Of a DNA stretch of 64,000 nucleotides, positions 29,867 to 43,877 are shown one piece after another (positions within the stretch are counted from its first letter, which is position 1; each line of letters starts with the position of its first letter). This stretch comes from Balanoglossus misakiensis (Eukaryota; Hemichordata). The stretch lies in assembly GCA_040954595.2 (NCBI GenBank), contig CM082596.2, forward strand, positions 8,618,001 to 8,682,000, in the 5' to 3' direction. The translations under genes were made by a program, and so were the position numbers. A model generated the notes under the pieces. The model did no database searches. It was not told the origin of the DNA and worked only from the letters and a program-made list of their open reading frames with translations.

Positions 29867-32063
29867 TTTTTTATTATTAATAATAATAATAATTAATATT
29901 TCCCAATTTTAACACAAAATAGATCACAATAACAATAATACTATTTTTCATAATAATAATAATAATTATTATTATTATTAATATTTTTTGCCATTTTTAT
30001 TCATAATAATAATAATAAAACTATGTTTTTATTCATTTTACCACAACTATGAGCCTGAGTTCCCTGTGATCAAAACATCACAGCATATACGTGTACAGTG
30101 AGTATTTGTTATTATGCAAAGTTTGAATTCAAGTCCGGAGTAGAATTCATTTGTCAACAATATCAGTGGTGGTTACACACGTGCATTACCTTCTTTTTGT
30201 CTATATGCAATGGTAATGAGGGTGACTATTTTTAGGGTCGTCTTTGTTCTACATTAGCGAGCATTCGCTGGTCTATCGTGGCCCCTACACGACAATTTTA
30301 ATTTATTATTTTGAAAGTTAAACTTTAATTTTAGATAGACCATATCTTTTCCCAAGAAGTAAACTTTAATTTTGGTGGCGGCAACTAATTTTGATGGACA
30401 AAACTTTTTGATTTTGACAGTAAAACTTTAATTTTACTTATCACAAATTTTATTTTTCGAAAGCAAATTTTATTTTTTCCAAGAATAATATTTTAATAAA
30501 GATTTATTTTGTCTAAAATAAACAGTAACAACTTGAGATAAACTTATTCATACTACATGGATTTTTTTTTTCAAAAAAGTATGTTTTAATTTTTAAAGAA
30601 AAAGTTTATTTTCTAAAATAACAAATTATTTTTCCCAGGTGAAAATATTTTACGGAGTTAAATTTTTATTTACATTTAAATAACCTTTAAACACTCGAGA
30701 TAAAATTATCTGTACTCGATGGAATTATTTAACTTTTTAAAACAAAACATTTTTATTGCTTAAGAAAAAAAAATATTTACTAAAGTAACAAATTATTTTT
30801 CCCGGGTGAAAATTTTATTTTACAGGGATAAATTTAATCTGATTTCTAGTAACACAACTTATATGGGGGCGCTCTTTCTAATGCTACTGACAAACTTTTG
30901 TTATGAGGGCGCAATTCAGGTTTCGGCGTGCGAATTTCTTTTACATGCTTGACAAAATATATTTTCAGAACAGACTGAGAAAGCAAAATATTTTTTTCTT
31001 CGCGGCGGAAATGAAGCTATCCCACAATTCCCGTACATGAGGACGTTACAGGAGTACATAAATCCAACAAACAGATGAGATGGCTATCTATCCACAGTGC
31101 AATATTTACAGATTGTATCTACTACGGCCCGGGCAGACAAATCCGGACAATTTCGCCGACGTATCGTAGACCTTTGAATGACGCTGTCGATCAAATCGAA
31201 TACAAGATCTAGGGGAGTCGGTCCGTGGGAGAAATCGGCCAGGTGCGAACTTGGCTCGTAGGATCGTTTAAATTAAAGTCCTTTAAATTATGTTTCGTGT
31301 ATGCGTCACATTTTACGTGTACAGTAAACCACAGTGCTAGTGCTGCTCTGTCCCTGTCCCTTGGCAGTTTGTGGAGTGACCGTGGTACAGTCGCCGCCGT
31401 TTAATCAGGACACCATGGGCGCAGACAAAACATCCCCATTAACCGGCTGTTCCATTTAGGGTAAAATGGTCGATCCCACCCACACATGTTCACCTAGTCT
31501 TGCTCCAAGACTGTGTGATACTGAAAAAGAAATGCGCGTCCGCGTTGCGTCCTGTGGACGCGACGCTAATCTGGCGGCGCGTCGTACGAAAGTTCCATTC
31601 CTTATCGACAGGCACAGCGACTGCCATAGAGTCTAATGTTCACCTTACACGCTATTGTTTACTTGGACATCGACGGCAAACAATTTCCATATGATGATTG
31701 ACTTTCGCGCTGATTATCGTACCCACGGCGGCCGACTGACCACGCTGAGTATATATAGCCGCTCTAGAAAACATGACCTCAGACAGATCCCTCGGGACCA
31801 TGCCTCGAATTCAACGATCACGTAGATGGACGCGCTGCCGCGTATGAGGTCACCGGGGAGCTTTCCAAAGTGGTCACCCGAAATTGGAAGGGCCAGCCGG
31901 TTAATCGAAACATAATTTAAATTCCTTTCAACCAACAACAACTGGACACAGAGTGTAATGCCCACGGTTGCACGAGCACACGTGTGTACGAACAAATTAG
32001 ACTTCCGGCTAAAGACGATTGGAGTCGGCTTCGGATTCAGCTTTGGTTTCGGGTTCGAGTGAA
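29867..32063. other. No gene recognised; AAT microsatellite and AT-rich spacer
   Basis: AAT/ATT triplet runs occupy 29870-30020. From 30290 to 30850 the sequence is a run of imperfect AAACTTTAATTTT-like phrases. From about 31000 to 32060 CpG content rises and there is a TATATATAG box near 31749, but no exon, start codon context or domain could be supported. A promoter or first exon of an unseen gene is possible. Confidence 0.45.
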
Positions 32064-32214
32064 CCACTGGTAACCACAGGTAGCTGTGATATTTCTATGT
32101 CGGAGAATTATAGTGAGGTCATTAGTTATCCCGTGCTCGTTCTGCGGGATAACTAATGACCTCACTATAATTCTCTGACATAGAAATATCACGGCTACCT
32201 GTGCTGGTAACTGT
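32064..32214. repeat. Long near-perfect palindrome (fold-back)
   Basis: Two arms of about 70 bp (GGAGAATTATAGTGAGGTC, ATTAGTTATCCCG and flanks) are reverse complements with only a few mismatches, separated by a loop of about 10 bases (TGCTCGTTCT). It lies just before the repeat-unit array. It could be a small fold-back transposon; no target duplication was identified. Confidence 0.85.
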
Positions 32215-32267
32215 GGTAACTGATGGAAAACTACAGCGTAATTGTGAAGAGCGTCACCAAAGGTTAA

Positions 32268-35200
32268 AATATAGCTGCAAGCAGCGATGACGGGCACAAG
32301 CTTAAGCCGAAGGTCAAAGGTCATATGTGGTCACCCAAAATTTGGGCAAAAAGTTTTGACCCCCATACTAGTCCAGGTCCAACAGAAACCTGACCTCTAG
32401 CCCTATTGGTTTGTCTGAAATTAGATATGCACATAATTAATGATGTAAAGTGTAAGACTCCATTAATAGTTCGATCCATCCAAACACAAATGCTGTACCT
32501 GTTCTGGATGCCAAGATATAGCAAAGTAGGTCAAAGGTCACCTAAGGTCACCCAAAATTTGGGCAAAATTTTTGACCCCATACTGATCCATGTCCCACAA
32601 GAACAAAACCTCTAGCCCTATTGGTTAGCCTGGAATTAGGTATGCGCATAATTAATGAGATATGCAGGTGTCACTGGTGACCCCAAATTTTGGCTTTTCA
32701 ATTTTAGTCCCAACCCTCCAAACGCCAAGTCTTTGCCTGCTCTGGTTGCCAAGATATGGTAAATTAGGTCAAAGGTCACCTGAGGTCATGCAAAATTTGG
32801 GCAAGAAATTTTGAGCCTATACTGGTCGATGTTCAACAAAAATCAAACCTCTAACCCTATTGGTTAGCCTGTAATTAGGTATGCACATAATTAATGAGAT
32901 AAGCAGGTGTCACAGGTGACCCCCAAATTTGGCTTTTCAATTATAGTCCCAACCCTCCAAACGCCAAGTTTGTACCTGCTATTGATGCGGAGATATAGGA
33001 AAGTAGGTCAAAGGTCACCTGAGGTCACCCAGAATTTGGGCAAATTTTTTTAACCCCATACTGGTCCAAGACCAAAAAGAACGAAACCTCTAGCCCTATT
33101 AGTTAGCCCGGAATTAGGTATGCACATAATTAATGAGTTTAGCAGGTGTTACAGGTGAGCCCGAAATTTTGCCTTTTAATGTGGTCCCATTCTGCTCATG
33201 GGCCAGTAGGCAGTCTCTGTACAGGACCATTGCACAGACGTGTACATGGCGTCATAGCTTAACTATAGAAAGTATAGGCCCGTGGCTGGGTCCAAAAATA
33301 TGAAAAACTACTAATATTTACAAGTCTTCTTCTCAAAATAGACTTGGCCCACGGCCTTGATATTTGGCATGTAGGACACTGATCACATGGTCCACAAAAG
33401 TTGCTAAAAGAATTTCGATATCTCCATTCATATGCAAATTAGGCCCATTTGAAAACTTTGCCCATATATGGTCATCAAGCCACATGACTATATAAACATT
33501 CACAGGGATACTGCACCAGCTCTCATAGGCCTGCACCATTGTGCCAAGTTTGAGATTTGTAGGTTCAGCCGTTTTCAAGATCTACCTGAGCAAAAAAACT
33601 ACACAAGAAAAAAAAAAAGATGAATATAGCTGCAAGCAGCGATGACGGGCCCAAGCTTAAGCCAAAGGTCAAAGGTCATAAGCGGTCACCCGAAATTTGG
33701 GCAAGAAATTTTGACCCCATACTGGTCCGTGTCTCACAAGAACAAAATCTCTAGCCCTATTGGTTCGCCTACAATTAGGTATGCGCATAATTAATGAGAT
33801 AAAGTGTAAGGCTCCATCAGGAGTTCCATCCCTCCAAATGCCAAGGCTGTATCTGCTGTGGATGCCGAGATATGGTAAAGTAGGTCAAAGGTCACCTGAG
33901 GTCACCCAAATTTTGGGCAAAAAATGTTGACCCCATACTGGTCCATGTTCAGCATAAATCAAACCTCTAGCCCTATTGGTTAGCCTGGAATTAGGTATGC
34001 ACATAATTAATGAGATAAGCAGGTGTCACAGGTGACCCCAATTTTGGCTTTTCAATTTTAGTCCCAACCCTCCAAACGCCAAGTCTGTACCTGCTCTGGT
34101 TGCGGAGATATAGGAAAGTAGGTCAAAGGTCACCTGAGGTCACCCAACATTTGGGCAATGTTTTTTAACCCCATACTGCTCCATGTCCCACAAGCACGAA
34201 ACCTCTAACCCTACTGGTTAGCCTGGAATTAGGTATGCACATAATTAATGAGATATGCAGGTGTCACAGGTGACCCCTATTTTGGCTTTTCAACTTTAGT
34301 CCCAACCCTCCAAACGCCAAGTCTGTACCTGCTGTGGATGCCGAGATATAGGTAAGTAGGTCAAAGGTCACCTGAGGTCACCCAAAATTTGGGCAGAAAA
34401 TTTTGACCCATAGTGGTCCATGTCCAACAAAAACCAGACCTCTAGCCCTTTTGGTTAGCCCAGAATTAGGTATGCACATAATTAATGAGTTAAGCAGGTG
34501 TTACAGGTGAGCCTAAAATTGTGCCTTTTATTTTGGTGCCATTGTGCTCACTGACCAATAGACAGTCACTGTACAGGACTATTGCACAGACCAGAATTCC
34601 ACAATAAGACATAGACATAGCTTAACCATAGAGGTATAATTAAAGGTATAAATTTAATAAAAAAATTAATATAAAAAAATCGGTCGATTTTTCATATTAT
34701 TTTTTTTGCTTAAAATTATTGACAAATGCAAGGCTAGCTGCACACCAAAGTTGGAGATGATCGGCCTAACAGATTTTGAGATATGTATGCATATTTATCC
34801 AAAATACGATGTGGTCATAGCTTTACTATGTAAAGTATAGGCCGATGGCTTGGGCGAAAAAATATGAAAAATAATACTTAAAAATCTTCTTCTCAAAATT
34901 GACATGGCCTATGGCCTTGACATTGGGCATGTAGAACCCTGGCCATATGGCCCACAAAGTATCTTAACAGAATTTTGATATCTCCATTCATATGCAAATT
35001 AGGCCGATTTGAAAACTTTGCCCATATATGGTCATCAGGTCACGTGACTTATTAAACATTCACAAGGGTACTGCACTAGCTCTCATTGGCCTGCACCATT
35101 GTGCCAACTTTGAAATTGGTAGGTTTAGCCGTTTTCCAGATCTAGCTGGCCGAAAAAACTACACAAGAAAAAAAAGAAGTAGAAGAAATATAGCTGCAAG

Positions 35201-36577
35201 CAGCAATAGCGGGCCCAAGCCAACATAGCACATAGCAACATAGCAATAAGCATATCTGCACTTGATACCAAGATATGGTAAAGTAGGTCAAAGGTCAACT
35301 GAGGTCATGTTATATTTAGGCAAGACATTTTTACCCTATACTGGTCCACGTTCAACAAAAACCAAACCTATAGCACTATTGGTTAGCCTGGAATTAGGTA
35401 TGCACATAATTAATGAGGGAGGCAGGTGTCACAGGTGACCCCCAATTTTGGCTGTTCAATTTTAGTCCAACCCTCCAAACCCCAAGACTGTACCTGCTCT
35501 GGATGTCAAGATCTGGTAAAGTAGGTCAAAGGTCACCTGAGGTCATGCAAAATTTGGGCAAGAAATTTTGACCCTATACTGGTCCATGTTAAGCAAAAAC
35601 TAAACCTATAGCCCTATTGGTTAGCCTGGAATTAGGTATGCACATAATTAATAAGGTAGGCAGGTGTCACAGGTGACCCCCAATTTTGGCTTTTCAATTT
35701 TAGTCCCAACCCTCCAAACACCAAGTCTGTACTTGCTCCGGATGCCAAGATCTGGTAAAGTAGGTCAAAGGTCACCTGAGGTCATGCAAAATTTTGGCAA
35801 GAAATGTTGACCCTATACTGGTCCATATCCAACAAGAACGAAACCTCTAGCCCTCTTAGTTAGCCCAGAATTAGGTATGCACATAATTAATGAGTTAAGC
35901 AGGTGTTACAGGTGAGCCCAAAATTTTGCCTGTTATTTTGGTCCCATTGTGCTCACTGCCCAATACACAGTCACTGTACAGGACCGTTGCACAGACCAGA
36001 ATTCCACACCAAGACGTGTAGTGTTCATAGCTTAACTATAGAGGTATAAGTAAAAAGGTATAAATTTAATTTAAAAAATTAATATAAAAAAATCGGTCGA
36101 TTTTTCATATTATTTTTTTCGCTTAAAATGATTGACAAATGCTAGGCTAGCTGCACACCAAAGTTTGAGATGATCAGCCTAACAGATTTTGAGATATGTA
36201 TGCATATTTATCCAAAATAATATGTGGTCATAGCTTTACTATGTAAAGTATAGGCCGATGGCTTGGGCGAAAAATATGAAAAATAATACTTAAAAATCTT
36301 CTCCTCAAAATTGACATGGCCTATGGCCTTGACATTTGGCATGTAGAACCCTGGCCATATGGTCCATAAAGTATCTGAACAGAATTTTGATATCTCAATT
36401 CATATGCAAATTAGGGCGATTTGAAAATTTTGCCCATATATGGTCATCAGGTCACGTGACTAATTAAACATTCACGAGGGTACTGCACCAGCTCTCATTG
36501 GCCTGCACCATTGTGCTAAGTTTGAAATTGGTAGGTTCAGCCGTTCTCCAGATCTAGCTGGACAAAAAAACGACAAG

Positions 36578-36609
<32 letters not shown>

Positions 36610-39600
36610 GAAGAAAAATCCCAGTAATACCAATAGGGCCCAAGCCTGCTGGGCTTGGGCCCTAAATATAGCTGCAAGCAGCGATGACGGGCCCAAGCTG
36701 AAGCCGAAGGTCAAAGGTCATATGTGGTCACCCAAAATTTGGGCAAAACGTTTTGATCCCAATACTAGTCCAGGTCCAACAGAAACCAGACCTCTAGTCC
36801 TATTGGCTTGTCTGAAATTAGATATGCGCATAATTAATGATGTAAAGTGTAAGACTCCATTAATAGTTCAATCCATCCAAACACAAATGCTGTACCTGTT
36901 CTGGATGCCGAGATATAGGAAAGTAGGTCAAAGGTCACCTGAGGCCACCCGAAAGTTGGGCAAAAAATTTTGACCCCATACTAGTCCAGGTCCAAGAAAA
37001 AACAGACCTGTAACCCTATTGGTTCGCCTGGAATTAGATATGCACATAATTAATGACGTAAAGTATATGGCTCCATTAGAAGTTCCATGCCTCCAAATGC
37101 CAAGGCTGTATCTGCGTTGGTTGTCGAGATATGGTAAAGTAGGTCAAAGGTCACCTGAGGTCACCCAAAATTGGGCAAGAAATTTAACCCCATACTGGTC
37201 CATGTTCAATAAAAATCAAACCTCTAGCCCTATTGGCTAGCCTGGAATTAGGTATGCACATAATTAATGAGATAAGCAGGTGTCACAGGTGACCCCCAAT
37301 TTTGTCTTTTCAATTTTAGTCACAACCCTCCAAACGCCAAGTCTGTACCTGCTGTGGATGCCGAGATATAGGAAAGTAGGTCAAAGGTCACCTGAGGTCA
37401 CCCAAAATTTGGGCAAAAATTTTTGATCCCATACTGGTCCATGTCTCACAAGAACAAAATCTCTAGCTGTATTAGTTAGCCTGGAATTAGGTATGCACAT
37501 AATTAATGAGTTAAGCAGGTGTTACAGGTGAGCCTAAAATGTTGCCTTTTATTTTGGTGCCATTGTGCTCACTTACCAATAGACAGTCACTATACAGGAC
37601 TATTGCACAGACCACAATTCCACAATAAGACATGGACATAGCTTAACTATAGAGGTATAAGTAAAGGTATAAATTTAATAGAAAAATTAATATAAAAAAA
37701 TCGGTCGATTTTTCATATTATTTTTTTCCGCTTAAAATTATTGACAATTGCTAGGCTAGCTGCACACCAAAGTTGGACTTGATCGGCCAAACAGATTTTG
37801 AGATATGTATGCATATATATCCATAATATGTGGTCATAGCTTTACTATGAAAAGTATAGGCCCATGGCTTGGGCGAAAAATATGGAAAATAATACTTAAA
37901 AATCTTCTTCTCAAAATTGAGCTGGCCTATGGCCTCGACATTTGGCATGTAGAACCCTGGCCATATGGTCCGTAAAACTTTGATATGTCCATTCATATGC
38001 AAATTAGGCTGATTAAAAATTTTTGCCCATATATGGTCATCAGGTCACATGACTAATTAAACATTCACAAGGGTACAGCTCTAGCTCTCATTGGCCTGCA
38101 CCATTGTGCTAAGTTTGAAATTGGTAGGTTCAGCCATTTTCCAGATCTAGCTCGCCAAAAAAACGACACAAGAAGAAAAAAAAATATAGCTGCAAGCAGC
38201 AATAGCGGGCCCAAGCCAACATAGCACATAGCAACATAGCAATAAGCATATCTGCTCTTGATATGGAAAAATATGTCAAAGGTCACCTGAGGTCATGCAA
38301 AAATTTGGGCAAGAAATTTTGACTCTATACTGGTCCATGTTCAACAAAAACCAAACCTATAGCCCTATTGGTTAGCCTGGAATTAGGTATGCACATAATT
38401 AATGAGATATGCGGGTGTCACAGGTGACCCCCATTTTGGCTTTTCAATTTTAGTCCCAACCCTCCAAACACCAAGTCTGTACCTGCTCTGGATGCAGAGA
38501 TATGGTAAAGTAGGTCAAAGGTCACCTGAGGTCATACAAAATTTGGGCAAGAAATTTTGACCCTATACTGGTCCATGTTCAACAAAAAGCAAACCTATAG
38601 CCCTATTGGTTAGCCAGGAATTAGGTATGCACATAATTAATGAGATATGCAGGTGTCACAGGTGACCCCCATTTTGGCTTTTCAGTTTTAGTCCCAACCC
38701 TCCAAACGCCAAGTCTGTACCTGCTCTGGATGCCGAGATATAGGAAAGTAGGTCAAAGGTCACCTGAGGTCACCCAAAATGTGGGCAAAAATTTTTGACC
38801 CTATACTGGGCCATGTCCCACAAGAACGAAACCTCTAGCCCTCTTAGTTAGCCCAGAATTAGGTATGCACATAATTAATGAGTTAAGCAGGTGTTACAGG
38901 TGAGCCTAAAATTTTGCCTTTTATTTTGGTGCCATTATGCTCACTGACCAATAGACAGTCACTGTACAGGACTATTGCACAGACCAGAATTCCACAATAA
39001 GACGTGGACATAGCTTAACCATAGAGGTATAAGTAAAGGTATAAATTTAATAAAAAAATTAATATAAAAAAATCGGTTGATTTTTCATATTATTTTTTTT
39101 CTCTTAAAATGATTGACAAATGCTAGGCTAGCTGCACACCAAAGTTGGAGATGATCGGCCGAACAGATTTTGAGATATGTATGCATATTTATCGAAAATA
39201 ATATGTGGTCATAGCTTTACTATGTAAAGTATAGGCCCATGGCTTGGGCGAAAAATATGAAAAATAATACTTAAAAATCTTCTTCTCAAAATTGACATGG
39301 CCTATGGCCTTGACATTTGGCATGTAGGACACTGACCACATGGTCCGCGAAAATCGCTAAAAGAATTTAGATATCTCCATTAATATGCAAATTAGGCCCT
39401 TTTGAAAACTTTGCCCATATATGGTCATCAGGTCACGTGACTAATTAAACATTCACAAGGGTACTGCACTAGCTCTCATTGGCCTGCACCATTGTGCCAA
39501 GTTTGAAATCTGTAGGTTTAGCCGTTTTCCAGATCTAGCTGGCCGAAAAAACTACACAAGAAAAAAAAAAAGAAGAAGAAGTAGAAGATTAAAGCTGCGA

Positions 39601-42600
39601 GCAGCATTGTCGGGCCCAAGCGCTGATCTTGAATTATATATGCACAGTATGAATTAGAAGAAACAGAATTTTCTATCGGATGTATTATCTCATGACATAA
39701 CAAGGATGTGGGTATTTTTGCTGCTGAAATAGGGTGAAGTAGGTCAAAGGTCACCTGAGGTCACCCAACATTTGGGCAATTTTTTTTTACCCATACTGGT
39801 CCATGTCCAACAAAAACCAAAACTCTAGCTCTATTGGTTCACCTGTAATTAGGTATGTGCATATTTAATGAGGTCAGCAGGTGTCACAGGTGACCCAAAA
39901 ATTTGGCTTTACATTTTGGTCCCATCCTACCAAATGCAATGGCTGTATCTGCTCTGGATGCTGAGATATGAGAAAGTAGGTCAAAGGTCACCAGAGGTCA
40001 CCCAACATTTGGGCAAAAAAATTTGATCCCATACTGGTCCATGTCCAACAAAAACAAAACCTCTAGCTCTATTGGTTCGCCTGTAATTAGCTATGTACAT
40101 AATTAATGAGGTCAGCTGAGGTCAAAGGGGTCATGAAAAGTAGCAAAATATTTTGATCACACACTAATTCACATTCATCAAAAACCAAACGTCTAGCCCT
40201 ATAGGTTAGCCTGGAATTAGATATGCAGAAATAATAACGCGTGATAAGTAGGTCAAAGGTCATGTGAAAAATCGCAAAAAAATTGTAACATATTTTAGTC
40301 ACATGACGATTGATATCCATAAAAACAATTTGTATGCTATCAAATTTTAGACTAGAAAAAGGAATTTCAAATTTTCACTGCTTTTTACAAAATCCAATAT
40401 GGCCGCCATAATCTTCGACCAATCACAATGCTCTTTGCAAACTTGATAGACATCAGTGTAGTGACCATACTCCCCGAATCTTGCAACTCAGTCATCGCCC
40501 GTTCTGGAGAAGAAGATTTTTGGAGTTTAACTATGGTTTTTCGTAAATCCAATATGGCCGCCATAATCTTCGACCAATCACAATGATCTTCGCAAACTTG
40601 ATAGACATCAGTTAGGTGACCACATACCCCAAACCCCGTGTCTCGGTTATCACCGGTTCTGGAGAAGAAGATTTTTGAAATTTTGACCAGATTTCAGAAA
40701 AACAACTGTAGCAAAAAAACTGCAACATTGACAGCAAAATATCCAATTACAAAAATGATGGGCAGAAGGTACACTACCTGCACACCAAATCTGAAGTCGA
40801 TCTGACTTGTAGTTTCTGAGATCTGAGATTTGCATTTTTTCAGAAAATCCAATATGGCCACCAGGTCACGTGACTAATTACGTATTCACAAGTCACTGCA
40901 CATCTACTCATTGACCTTGACCACTGTAGCAAGTTTGAGCAGTGTACCTGCAGTAGTTTCTGAGATTTAGTTGGCCGAAGAATTGACACAAGAAAAAAGA
41001 AAGAAAGAAAGATTAAAGCTGCGAGCAGCATTGTCGGGCCCAAGCGCTGATCTTGAATTATATATGCACAGTATGAATTAGAAGAAACAGAATTTTCTAT
41101 CGGATGTATTATCTCATGACATAACAAGGATGTGGGTATTTTTGCTGCTGAAATAGGGTGAAGTAGGTCAAAGGTCACCTGAGGTCACCCAACATTTGGG
41201 CAATTTTTTTTTACCCATACTGGTCCATGTCCAACAAAAACCAAAACTCTAGCTCTATTGGTTCACCTGTAATTAGGTATGTGCATATTTAATGAGGTCA
41301 GCAGGTGTCACAGGTGACCCAAAAATTTGGCTTTACATTTTGGTCCCATCCTACCAAATGCAATGGCTGTATCTGCTCTGGATGCTGAGATATGAGAAAG
41401 TAGGTCAAAGGTCACCAGAGGTCACCCAACATTTGGGCAAAAAAATTTGATCCCATACTGGTCCATGTCCAACAAAAACAAAACCTCTAGCTCTATTGGT
41501 TCGCCTGTAATTAGCTATGTACATAATTAATGAGGTCAGCTGAGGTCAAAGGGGTCATGAAAAGTAGCAAAATATTTTGATCACACACTAATTCACATTC
41601 ATCAAAAACCAAACGTCTAGCCCTATAGGTTAGCCTGGAATTAGATATGCAGAAATAATAACGCATGATAAGTAGGTCAAAGGTCATGTGAAAAATCACA
41701 AAAAAATTGTAACATATTTTAGTCACATGACGATTGATATCCATAAAAACAATTTGTATGCTATCAAATTTTAGACTAGAAAAAGGAATTTCAAATTTTC
41801 ACTGCTTTTTACAAAATCCAATATGGCCGCCATAATCTTCGACCAATCACAATGCTCTTTGCAAACTTGATAGACATCAGTGTAGTGACCATACTCCCCG
41901 AATCTTGCAACTCAGTCATCGCCCGTTCTGGAGAAGAAGATTTTTGGAGTTTAACTATGGTTTTTCGTAAATCCAATATGGCCGCCATAATCTTCGACCA
42001 ATCACAATGATCTTCGCAAACTTGATAGACATCAGTTAGGTGACCACATACCCCAAACCTCGTGTCTCGGTTATCACCGGTTCTGGAGAAGAAGATTTTT
42101 GAAATTTTGACCAGATTTCAGAAAAACAACTGTAGCAAAAAAACTGCAACATTGACAGCAAAATATCCAATTACAAAAATGATGGGCAGAAGGTACACTA
42201 CCTGCACACCAAATCTGAAGTCGATCTGACTTGTAGTTTCTGAGATCTGAGATTTGCATTTTTTCAGAAAATCCAATATGGCCGCCAGGTCACGTGACTA
42301 ATTACGTATTCACAAGTCACTGCACATCTACTCATTGACCTTGACCACTGTAGCAAGTTTGAGCAGTGTACCTGCAGTAGTTTCTGAGATTTAGTTGGCC
42401 GAAGAATTGACACAAGAAAAAAGAAAGAAAGAAAGATTAAAGCTGCAAGCAGCATTGTCGGGCCCAAGCGCTGATCCGGTATTATATATGCACAGTATGA
42501 ATGAGAAGAAACAGAATGCTCTATCAGGTGTTTTATCTCATGACATAACAAGGACGTATGTATTTTTCCTGCTGAAATAGAGTAAAGTAGGTCAAAGGTC

Positions 42601-43844
42601 ACCTGAGGTCACCCAACATTTGGGCAAAATTTATTGACCAATACTGTACCATGTCCAACAAAAACCAAAACTCTAGCTCTATTGGTTCGCCTGTAATTAG
42701 GTATGTGCATATTTAATGAGGTCAGCAGATGTTACAGGTGACCCAAAAATGTGGCTTTACATTTTGGTCCCATCCTACCAAATGCCATGGCTGTATCTGC
42801 TCTGGATGCTGAGATATGCGAAAGTAGGTCAAAGGTCACCAGAGGTCACCCAACATTTGGGCAAAAAATTTTGATCCCATACTGGTCCATGTCCAACAAA
42901 AACCAAACCTCTAGCTCTATTGGTTCGCCTGTAATTAGCTATGCACATAATTAATGAGGTCAGCTGAGGTCAAAGGGGTCATGAAAAGTAGCAAAATATT
43001 TTGATCACACACTAATCCAAATTCATCAAAAACCAAACGTCTAGCCCTATAGGTTAGCCTGGAATTAGATATGCAGAAATAATAATGCGTGATAAGTAGG
43101 TCAAAGGTCATGTGAAAAATCGCCAAAAAATTGTATAATATTTTAGTCACATGACGATTGATATCCATAAAAAGAATTTGTATGCTATCAATTTTTAGAC
43201 TAGAAAAAGGAATTTCAATTTTTCACTGCTTTTTACAAAATCCAATATGGCCGCCATAATCTTCGACCAATCACAATGTTCTTTGCAAACTTGATAGACA
43301 TCAGTGTAGTGACCATACTCCCCGAATCTTGCAACTCAGTCATCTCCCGTTCTGGAGAAGAAGATTTTTGGAGTTTAACTATGGTTTTTCGAAAATCCAA
43401 TATGGCCGCCATAATCTTCGACCAATCACAATGATCTTCGCAAACTTGATAGACATCAGTTAGGTGACCACATACCCCAAACCCCGTGTCTCGGTTATCA
43501 CCGGTTCTGGAGAAGAAGATTTTTGAAATTTAAGCCAGATTTCAGAAAAAAAATTGTAGCAAAAAAACTGCAACATTGACAGCAAAATTTCCAATTACAA
43601 AAATGATGGGTAGAAGGTAGTCTACCTGCATGCCAAATTTGAAGTCGATCTGACTTGTAGTTTCTGAGATCTGAGATTTGCATTTTTTCAAAAAATCCAA
43701 TATGGCCGCCAGGTCACGTGACTAATTAAGTATTCACAAGTCACTGCACATCTACTCATTGACCTTGACCATTGTAGCAAGTTTGAGAAGTGTACCTGCA
43801 GTAGTTTCAGAGATCTCGTTGGCCGAAGAATTGACACAAGAATA

Positions 43845-43877
<33 letters not shown>

